Shown here: one piece after another, positions 7,143-12,535 of the stretch
Numbering within the stretch: the first letter of the stretch is position 1
How the letters are laid out: every line of letters starts with the position of its first letter
NCBI GenBank assembly: GCA_030745285.1
Contig: JASLOV010000076.1
Location: forward strand, 1 to 12,535
Reading direction: 5' to 3'
Length of the DNA stretch: 12,535 bases
From: Dehalococcoidia bacterium
GTDB lineage: Bacteria > Chloroflexota > Dehalococcoidia > UBA2979
The notes under the pieces: model-generated
What the model was told of the DNA's origin: nothing
Database searches by the model: none
What the model saw: the letters and a program-made list of their open reading frames with translations, nothing else
Program-made: the position numbers and the translations under genes

Positions 7143-8327
7143 GTGAGCACGGGCCTGCTGGACGCGGCAATCGAGGCCGCCGCTGCGCTTGGCATGCCGC
7201 TGTGGCTCGTCGGCGGGGCGGTGCGCGATGCCGCCGTGGGATTGCCCGTACGGAATGTTGACGTCTCTGTCGAAGGGGATGCCGCAGTGCTGGCGGAAGC
7301 CGTCGCCCGGCGCGTTTCCGGCGAGCTCTCGCGCTTTCCGCGCTTTGGCACCGCCACGGTTCAGCTCGGTGTTGAAGCGCCTGAAGCGCCCGAGGTGCTC
7401 GATGTGGCCTCCACGCGGATCGAACGCTACGCGCGATCGGCGGCGCTGCCGGCCGTCGAGCAGGGCGCGACGATCGAGCAGGACCTGGCGCGCCGCGACT
7501 TCTCCGTCAACGCCATCGCGCTCGCCGTCAGCGGCGTCCGCAGCGGCGAAATCGTCGACCCCTGCGAGGGGCTGGCCGATCTCGCGGCCGGCCGCCTGCG
7601 CGTGCTGCACGACCGCTCGTTCGTCGACGATCCGACGCGGCTGTGGCGGGCGGCGCGCTACTCGGCGCGGCTGGGGCTACGGCCGGACGCCGCGACGGCC
7701 ACGCTGATCGCCCGCGATCGACACTTCCTGCGTCACGTCTCCGGGGTCCGCATCCGCGGGGAACTCGCGAGGACGGCGGCGGAGCGCCGCGTCGCCGCCA
7801 CTCTCGGATTGCTCGATGGCTGGGGCGTGTTGGCGGCGAGTGCGCCCGGCCTCGCGCTCGCGCCGGCAACTGCACGCGCGCTGCGCCACCGGCCCGGGCC
7901 GCACGGCGCTGCGCTCCTGCTGGCGCTGTTGCTCGCCCCGCTGCCCGACCGGGCGCACGTGCTCCACCGGCTCTCGCCGACGCGCGATGAACGCCGCGCC
8001 GTCGAGCACGCCGTGCGCCTGTTGACCACACAGTCCGTCGATGTCGCCGTCCTTGAGCTGCTCGAGGGGATGGCGGCGGAGGGGCGGCGGGCCGCGCTCT
8101 GGCTCGACCCGGGGCGGCAGCGACCCTTGCAGCAGGCGCTCGCCCGCTGGGAGCGGGCACGCCCGCCGCTCGACGCGGCAGCGCTGCTGCGGCTCGGCGT
8201 CACCCCCGCAGTCGCGGTCGGAGAGTGGCTGCGACGGTTGCGCCGGGAACGCTACCTCGGCAACCTGAGCAGCGCCGCCACCGCGCGCCGTCTCGTGCGT
8301 GCCGCGCAGAGGCCGGACGGCGATTAG
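7143..8327 (+). CDS. cca: Class II tRNA nucleotidyltransferase / poly(A) polymerase family protein (CCA-adding enzyme candidate)
   Basis: Enzymes of this family add CCA to tRNA 3' ends, or A residues to RNA, without a nucleic acid template. The 394-residue protein has the head-domain motif LVGGAVRD (22-29), a metal-site region RNVDVSVEGD (37-46), VLDVASTRIERY (85-96), RRDFSVNAIAL (117-127), and the neck motif FVDDPTRLWRAARYSARLG (160-178). The body and tail (about 210-394) are Arg/Ala/Leu-rich without a recognisable HD domain. Odd point: the metal-binding D-x-D reads Asn38-Val39-Asp40, so one catalytic aspartate is replaced, and activity is in doubt unless another carboxylate compensates. The GTG at 7143 is chosen because the domain begins right after it; GTG 7077 and TTG 7134 are in-frame alternatives, and none has a clear Shine-Dalgarno sequence. 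First gene of a plus-strand cluster, divergent from rnc. Confidence 0.87.
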   Translation: MSTGLLDAAIEAAAALGMPLWLVGGAVRDAAVGLPVRNVDVSVEGDAAVLAEAVARRVSGELSRFPRFGTATVQLGVEAPEAPEVLDVASTRIERYARSAALPAVEQGATIEQDLARRDFSVNAIALAVSGVRSGEIVDPCEGLADLAAGRLRVLHDRSFVDDPTRLWRAARYSARLGLRPDAATATLIARDRHFLRHVSGVRIRGELARTAAERRVAATLGLLDGWGVLAASAPGLALAPATARALRHRPGPHGAALLLALLLAPLPDRAHVLHRLSPTRDERRAVEHAVRLLTTQSVDVAVLELLEGMAAEGRRAALWLDPGRQRPLQQALARWERARPPLDAAALLRLGVTPAVAVGEWLRRLRRERYLGNLSSAATARRLVRAAQRPDGD

Positions 8328-8330
8328 TCA

Positions 8331-8336
8331 GAGGAG
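8331..8336 (+). promoter_or_regulatory. Strong ribosome binding site for the zinc-finger gene
   Basis: GAGGAG, six bases before the GTG at 8343 and four bases after the preceding stop codon. It supports the GTG start and the reality of this small gene. Confidence 0.7.
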
Positions 8337-8342
8337 CGAGCG

Positions 8343-8777
8343 GTGCCCGAGACAACTCCCCAGCGGGCCCAGCGGTGCAGCGTCTGCGGGCAGGACGAGC
8401 CGGACGCGACGCTGCTCGAAGTCTGCTTCTCCTGCAACGATCGCTTCCACCTCAACCCCCGCAACGATACCGACGGCATCGACCATGGCGACGCCTGGAT
8501 CGGCCCCTCGCTCGGTGTGCACTTCTACTGCCAGACCTGCATCGACCAGAGCGATGCGGAGGAGCGCGCGGCGATGGCCGAGCCGGGCCAGCCTGCACCG
8601 CTCGCGCCGCCCCCGGGCATGCCCGTCCTGCCCCCGCGCGTGCCGGCCCCATCGCCGAGCACGTCCGCGCCGCCGACATCGGGCGCCTCGTCAGACCCGG
8701 CCGCTCCGCCGCCTCCGCCGCCCCGGCCCGAACGTCCCGCTCGACAGCGCCGCTACCGCCGCATCGACCAGTCGTGA
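8343..8777 (+). CDS. Small zinc-finger (PHD/RING-like) protein with proline-rich tail
   Basis: I do not recognise a named family. The 144-residue protein starts at a GTG with a strong GAGGAG site. Residues 12-66 form a cysteine/histidine pattern: C12-x2-C15, C28-x2-C31, H36, H48, H60, C63-x2-C66. The stretch LLEVCFSCNDRFHLNP (24-39) resembles the middle of a PHD finger (L-L-x-C-x2-C-x-R-x-F/Y-H), but the cysteine expected three residues after that histidine is a proline; H48 or H60 might supply the missing ligand. Residues about 80-130 are Pro/Ala-rich and probably disordered, ending in an arginine-rich segment. There is no signal peptide or membrane segment, so it is likely cytoplasmic. It lies 15 bp after the nucleotidyltransferase gene and its stop overlaps the next start. 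Zinc binding is inferred; partners are unknown. Confidence 0.75.
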   Translation: MPETTPQRAQRCSVCGQDEPDATLLEVCFSCNDRFHLNPRNDTDGIDHGDAWIGPSLGVHFYCQTCIDQSDAEERAAMAEPGQPAPLAPPPGMPVLPPRVPAPSPSTSAPPTSGASSDPAAPPPPPPRPERPARQRRYRRIDQS

Positions 8778-9055
8778 GTTCGCGCCGCCGGCGGCGGCGC
8801 GCCGCCCCACCGCCCTCCGCCCCACCGTCGCCCGCCCGATGGTCGCGGCTGGCGACGGCCTCGCGCTGGTGGCTGCTCGCCGGGGGACTGTTGGCCGGCA
8901 GGCTCGCGGCCGGCCTGCCGGGCGCGGCAGCTCAGCTCTTCGACTTCGCGCTCGCGGCTGGCGTCGCCTTCCTGCTGGCACGCGCCTACCGCCGCTGGGC
9001 GCGTCGCCGACTCGGCGAGCGGGCCCGCCAGCGAGTTGCCCGCGGGCGGGATTAG
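8774..9055 (+). CDS. Small arginine-rich membrane protein, unknown function
   Basis: A 93-residue protein starting at a GTG that overlaps the stop codon of the zinc-finger gene (GTGA), the usual sign of translational coupling; the frame is open much further upstream, but that part is the shadow of the zinc-finger gene. Layout: a basic N-terminus with a run of six arginines (4-9), a Pro/Ser/Ala stretch (11-20), a hydrophobic segment at about 32-50, a second at about 53-70, and a highly basic C-terminus (about 70-93). Charge on both ends fits a two-helix hairpin with both termini inside, by the positive-inside rule. I know no family. Whether the second segment spans the membrane is uncertain because it contains an Asp. 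It ends 23 bp before the convergent GNAT gene. Confidence 0.6.
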   Translation: MSSRRRRRRAAPPPSAPPSPARWSRLATASRWWLLAGGLLAGRLAAGLPGAAAQLFDFALAAGVAFLLARAYRRWARRRLGERARQRVARGRD

Positions 9056-9068
9056 CCGCCTCGACTGC

Positions 9069-9093
9069 CTGCCGGGGGCTACTTCCCCGGCGG
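9069..9093. terminator. Hairpin shared by the two convergent clusters, possible bidirectional terminator
   Basis: GCCGGGG (9071-9077) pairs perfectly with CCCCGGC (9085-9091) over a 7-base loop; one G-T wobble and one more C-G pair extend the stem to 9069-9093. It spans the gap between the membrane-protein stop (9055) and the GNAT stop codon (9079-9081), which lies in the loop. There is no T-run on either side, so it is not a classical intrinsic terminator; termination is inferred from position between converging genes. Confidence 0.4.
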
Positions 9094-9585
9094 CTCCGCC
9101 GATCGCAGGAACCACGACGCGCCATCGACGACGGGCGGCGTCACCGGCGAGTAGCCGGCCCGCAGCATGAAGTAGAGCCCGCGCCCGTTGCCGCGAGGCA
9201 CCCGGCCGTAGAACGTCGCGACTCCCTCGCGCCGCAGCCACCGTTCCATCGCCAGCAGGGCGCGCGTGCCGTAGTCGTTGCCCCGCCGGTCGGGATCGAT
9301 CGCGATCGCGTGCACCGTCGCCGCGCCCGGCCCGGGGACGCCGGCGGCGAACACCAATAGGCCGACGCGCTCGCCCACCGCACGCACGACCATGCAGGTC
9401 GCGTGCGGGGGCGCGGCCGGGATCGGCCCTTCGTAGCCGCGCTCGACGCCGTCGCGCAGCGCCCGCTCCAGCCCGGCGTCGAGCGCCCCGCTGAATGGCG
9501 CGAGCGTGACGCCACCGCCCCGAGCCCATGCCCCGCCCCAGCGTGGCGACTGCGCCGGCTGACCGTCACGCCAGGGCGTACTCAC
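9079..9585 (-). CDS. GNAT-family N-acetyltransferase
   Basis: A 168-residue protein with the acetyl-CoA binding core of the GNAT fold: strand VHAIAIDP (91-98), the loop RRGNDYG (100-106) followed by helix TRALLAMERWLRREG, and the C-terminal pattern GNGRGLYFMLRAGYSPV (132-148), which matches the usual N-x-x-x-x-x-Y-x-x-x-G-(F/Y) ending. In the loop the common R-G-x-G-x-G reads R-G-N-D-Y-G, an Asp in place of a glycine that helps hold the CoA pyrophosphate; this could be a subfamily trait. The acceptor substrate cannot be read from the sequence. The GTG start at 9585 overlaps the dinG stop (GTGA), implying translational coupling to dinG. The first 25 residues are low-complexity, and a later start is possible. 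Confidence 0.82.
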   Translation of the reverse strand: MSTPWRDGQPAQSPRWGGAWARGGGVTLAPFSGALDAGLERALRDGVERGYEGPIPAAPPHATCMVVRAVGERVGLLVFAAGVPGPGAATVHAIAIDPDRRGNDYGTRALLAMERWLRREGVATFYGRVPRGNGRGLYFMLRAGYSPVTPPVVDGASWFLRSAEPPGK

Positions 9586-12413
9586 GCCAGCCAGCCGGCG
9601 ACCGACTGCTCGACGGCGGAAGCCGGCAGCCGCCGCACCTCGCAGTCCGGCAGCGCGTCGATGAAGGCCTCCCCGTAATCTCGGTTGGCGAGGCGGCTGT
9701 CCAGCACGACGAAGACGCCGCGCTCGCTCGATCCCCTGATCAGGCGGCCGAAGCCCTGGCGGAAGCGCAGGATCGCCCGCGGCAGGGCGTACTCGCTGAA
9801 GGGGTCCTCGTACTGCTCGGCGCGCGCCGCGTAGACCGGGTCGATGGGCACGGGGAACGGCAGCCGCGCGACCACGATCTGCGAGAGCGCGTCGCCGCGC
9901 ACGTCGACCCCTTCCCAGAACGCCGCGGTGCCCAGCAGCAGCGTGCGTGGCCGTTCGGCGAGGGAACGCAGCAGTCGCGCCGGGGAGCCGTCGACCCCCT
10001 GGGCCAGCAGCGTGATGCCGCTGGCCGCCAGCGGATCGCGCAGCGCGCCGGCGGCGGCCCGCAGCGCACTGCGCGAGGTGAAGAGCGCGAGTGTGCGTCC
10101 ACTGGCGGCGTGGGCGGCGTCGGCGAGCGCGCGGTGCGCGGCGGCGGCGTAGCCGGGCGCGTTCGGCTGGGGCACGTCGTCGACCGCGATCGCCAGCACC
10201 GACCGCCGAAAGTCGAAGGGCGAGGGCACCTGCAGCGTGTCGGGCTCGATCAGCCCGAGCTGCGCCGTTGTGTAGTCGAAGGAGCCGGCCGCCGTCAGCG
10301 TCGCGCTGGTGGCGACGACGGAGTCGCAGCCGGCATACAGGTCGTCGATCAGACGCCCGGCCACCTCCAGCGGCGCGACGTTCATGCGTACGTCGCCCCG
10401 TTCGACCCGCATCCAGAGCACTTGCCGGGGATCGTCGCGCAGCGTGACGTCGACGAGCGTGTGCCGCGCCTCGTTCACGATCTCGGCATCGCGCCCGAGG
10501 TCGCCGCGCAGGCGGTCGAGGCCGGGCGCCGCCGATTCCGGCAGCGCCTCCACGATCTCGCGCGCCCCGCGCAGGCGCTCCTCGAGGTAGAGCAGGGTGA
10601 CGTCGAGCTGCGTCGCGGCCTCCTCGACGTCCGCCCAGAGCGGCTGCGAGTGCCGGCCGGAGCCGAGCGCCAGCTCGCCGGCCGGCCCGCTGTCCGAGCG
10701 CGACTCCGACCGCTCCTCGGCGTAGTCGCGCAGCACGGCGGCGAGGGGCTCCAGTCGCTGGCCGGCGCTCGCCGCCGCCGCTGCGGCCGTGTCCGCGCTT
10801 GCCACCAGCCCAGCAGCCGGCGAGAGCGCCGCGGCGTCCGCGCTGGCCGCCGCGCGCAGCCGGCCCGCCGTACCGCCGGCGGAGGCGCCATCCTCGAGCA
10901 TGGCGCCCAGCTCCCGCAGCGAGAGCGACGTGCCGTATTGCTCGGTGGCGACATCCTCCAGCCGGTGCGCCTCATCGATCACCAGGTGGCGGAACGGCGG
11001 CAGCGCCTGGCTCGCGCCGCCCGCCGCCGTCAGCAGCAGCGCGTGGTTCACGACCACCACGTGCGCGGCGGCTGCCCGCTGGCGGGCACGCACGACGAAG
11101 CAGGACCCATCGAGCACGTACGGGCACTGGCGGGAGAGGCAGTCGGTACCCTCAGCGGAGAGTTCGCCCCAGTGGGGACGGTCATCGGGCCGCATGTAGA
11201 GCTCGCCAGAGTCCCCGCTCTCGGTGAGCGGCAGCCAGGTGGCGATTCGCGAGAACAGCCGCGCCTGCGAGGCCGTCAGCTCCGCCTGTTCCGAGCGCGC
11301 CTCCGCCCAGCATTCGAGGCAGAGGTAGTTGCCGCGCCCCTTCAGCACGGCGGCGCGCACCGACCCGGCCGGCCGCCCCTCGTGCAGCTCCACCAGCGCC
11401 GCCGCGGCGGGGATGTCCTGGCCGGCAAGCTGTTCCTGGAGGTTGAGCGTGTGTGTCGAGATCAGCACGCGGTCGTCGTTGCGGCTGGCGTGCAGCAACG
11501 ACGGCAGCAGATAGGCAAGCGATTTGCCGGTGCCGGTGCCGGCCTCGACCGTGAGGTGCGCTCGGTCCGCGGCGGCTCGCGCTACGGCCTGCCCCATCTG
11601 CACCTGCCCGGGCCGCGGCTCGAAGCCGGCGACCAGATCCGGCCGCTGTGCCACCGCGTTGAATAGCTCGCTGACCTCCTCCGGGGCGACCGGCTGCGGC
11701 ACCTCCCGCGGCACCAGCGCAGGTGCGGGCGGCGGCGCTGACGCCAGCGTGAGCGAACCGGGCATGCCCGAGCTTCCCGAGGCCCCGCCCGTCCCTTCCG
11801 CCTCCTCCTCAGTTCGCTCGGACGCGACGGCGTCCGCGAAGACCATCGCCAGCGGCCAGCCCGCTCGCTCGGCGAAGGTGAGCAGGTCGATGCGGGTCGC
11901 CCGCGGCAGGCGGTCGAGCAGGGTCAGCAGCCGCAGGAAGACGTCGCGCGTCGTCTCGGCATCCGCCAGCGCCCGGTGCTGAGTCTCCGGCCCGACGCCG
12001 AGCAATTCCGCGAGCGAGCCGAGGTCCAGCCGCGTGGCCGTCGGCAGCAGCACGGAGCCGAGGTCGAGCGTGTCGAGCGGCGTCCCGCCCAGTTCGACGC
12101 CGGCGGCACGCAGGAATGTGAGGTCAAAGGGGATGCTCTGCCCGACCACCGGCCGGCCGCCGCAGAACGCGGCAAGCTCGGCGCCGACGGAGGTGATCGT
12201 CGCTGCGCCGCGCACGTCGGCGTCGCTGATGCCGGTCAACTCCTGCACGACGAACGGGATCGGCCGCCCGGGGTCGACCATCGAGTGGAACGACTCCGCC
12301 GTCGACGCCCCGCCCGAGCGGCTGAAGCGCGTCGCGCCGACCTCGGTAATGCGGTCGGAGGCAGGATCGAGACCGGTGGTCTCGAGATCGATGGCAACGA
12401 ATTCGTCGGGCAT
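9582..12413 (-). CDS. dinG: DinG-type helicase with N-terminal DnaQ-like 3'-5' exonuclease domain
   Basis: DinG is an Fe-S cluster 5'-3' helicase of the XPD group that unwinds D-loops, R-loops and forks; Gram-positive-type versions carry an exonuclease domain. The 943-residue protein has both. Exonuclease: Asp9 and Glu11 in VAIDLETTG, Asp97 in SIPFDLTFL, and His146/Asp151 in HRALADAETT, the complete DEDDh set. A linker rich in Glu/Gly/Pro (about 195-245) follows. Helicase: Walker A GTGTGKS (292-298), cysteines 365, 425, 430 and 438 as likely Fe-S ligands (368 is a spare), DEAH box (480-483), TSAT (702-705) and motif VI QGFGRLIR (886-893). The ATG at 12413 begins just before the exonuclease motif; an in-frame ATG at 12476 would overlap the upstream gene. 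GNAT follows with overlapping stop/start codons. All key residues look intact. Confidence 0.95.
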   Translation of the reverse strand: MPDEFVAIDLETTGLDPASDRITEVGATRFSRSGGASTAESFHSMVDPGRPIPFVVQELTGISDADVRGAATITSVGAELAAFCGGRPVVGQSIPFDLTFLRAAGVELGGTPLDTLDLGSVLLPTATRLDLGSLAELLGVGPETQHRALADAETTRDVFLRLLTLLDRLPRATRIDLLTFAERAGWPLAMVFADAVASERTEEEAEGTGGASGSSGMPGSLTLASAPPPAPALVPREVPQPVAPEEVSELFNAVAQRPDLVAGFEPRPGQVQMGQAVARAAADRAHLTVEAGTGTGKSLAYLLPSLLHASRNDDRVLISTHTLNLQEQLAGQDIPAAAALVELHEGRPAGSVRAAVLKGRGNYLCLECWAEARSEQAELTASQARLFSRIATWLPLTESGDSGELYMRPDDRPHWGELSAEGTDCLSRQCPYVLDGSCFVVRARQRAAAAHVVVVNHALLLTAAGGASQALPPFRHLVIDEAHRLEDVATEQYGTSLSLRELGAMLEDGASAGGTAGRLRAAASADAAALSPAAGLVASADTAAAAAASAGQRLEPLAAVLRDYAEERSESRSDSGPAGELALGSGRHSQPLWADVEEAATQLDVTLLYLEERLRGAREIVEALPESAAPGLDRLRGDLGRDAEIVNEARHTLVDVTLRDDPRQVLWMRVERGDVRMNVAPLEVAGRLIDDLYAGCDSVVATSATLTAAGSFDYTTAQLGLIEPDTLQVPSPFDFRRSVLAIAVDDVPQPNAPGYAAAAHRALADAAHAASGRTLALFTSRSALRAAAGALRDPLAASGITLLAQGVDGSPARLLRSLAERPRTLLLGTAAFWEGVDVRGDALSQIVVARLPFPVPIDPVYAARAEQYEDPFSEYALPRAILRFRQGFGRLIRGSSERGVFVVLDSRLANRDYGEAFIDALPDCEVRRLPASAVEQSVAGWLA

Positions 12414-12438
12414 GACGCCCGCCCTGCTAGCCGGGGAG

Positions 12439-12535
12439 CTATCCCTCGGAATCGGACCCTTCGGCCTGCGCCGCATCGAGACTGCCGGTCTCGAAGCGAA
12501 CGACGCGGCCCGACCGCGATCGGTGGACTGCCTCG
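12439..12535 (-). CDS. C-terminal end of an unidentified gene upstream of dinG
   Basis: Reading leftwards from the right edge, one frame gives 31 residues (including SGRVVRFETGSLDAAQ) that end at a TAG at 12439-12441, 25 bp before the dinG start. An acidic, Ser/Gly-ending tail and tight spacing on the same strand suggest the 3' end of the preceding gene in the dinG operon. The fragment is too short to name a family. All three minus-strand frames stay open over much of this short GC-rich stretch, so the call is tentative. Confidence 0.45.
   Translation of the reverse strand, partial: EAVHRSRSGRVVRFETGSLDAAQAEGSDSEG

Noticed and set aside
8225..8773. Extension of the small membrane protein back to 8225
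   Set aside because: This part overlaps the nucleotidyltransferase and zinc-finger genes and is Arg/Ala-rich noise; the GTGA overlap at 8774 gives a natural start.
9528..11666. A 712-codon plus-strand open frame antisense to dinG
   Set aside because: The complementary dinG frame has all helicase and Fe-S motifs; the antisense product is Arg/Gln/Ala-rich without domains, as expected from GC-rich DNA lacking stop codons.
12414..12476. dinG start at the ATG at 12476
   Set aside because: It adds 21 basic residues absent from the exonuclease fold and would overlap the likely 3' end of the upstream gene; the ATG at 12413 fits the family.

Overview
The window is very GC-rich (GC-ending codons, long antisense open frames) and densely coding, with no tRNA, rRNA, CRISPR array, insertion sequence or phage gene visible. 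The gene content points to a bacterium of the phylum Chloroflexota. The rnc-smc-ftsY order is common in bacteria. The gene after ftsY encodes a DUF2298/'YYY' membrane protein, a family known mainly from Chloroflexi and archaea. The lineage is an inference from family distribution, not from a marker-gene comparison.

Layout. Positions 1-7083 hold a minus-strand operon read right to left: a promoter candidate (TTGACA, 18-nt spacer, TAGGCT), rnc (RNase III), smc (chromosome condensation ATPase, stop codon of rnc directly abutting the smc ATG), a 119-bp gap, ftsY (SRP receptor), then after 22 bp a DUF2298 integral membrane protein that runs off the left edge. Positions 7143-9055 hold a plus-strand cluster: a class II CCA/poly(A) nucleotidyltransferase-family protein, a small PHD/RING-like zinc-finger protein with a proline-rich tail, and a 93-residue arginine-rich membrane protein whose GTG start overlaps the previous stop (GTGA). 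Positions 9079-12535 hold a second minus-strand cluster: the last 31 codons of an unidentified gene at the right edge, dinG (DnaQ-type exonuclease fused to an XPD-like Fe-S helicase), and a GNAT acetyltransferase whose GTG start overlaps the dinG stop (GTGA). The plus cluster and the dinG-GNAT cluster converge on a 23-bp gap carrying a GC-rich hairpin that may terminate both.

How the genes relate: rnc, smc and ftsY are housekeeping genes (RNA processing, chromosome segregation, membrane protein targeting), and dinG is a repair or R-loop/replication-conflict helicase-nuclease. Mostly this is ordinary core genome. Points worth a second look are the zinc-finger plus membrane-protein pair, which I cannot assign to any described family; active-site substitutions in the nucleotidyltransferase (N-V-D instead of D-x-D) and in RNase III (Arg at the usual metal-binding Asp); a hairpin covering the rnc start region; long non-coiled-coil insertions in both SMC arms; and the DUF2298 gene placed directly behind ftsY. 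I see no convincing new defence or mobile system here.
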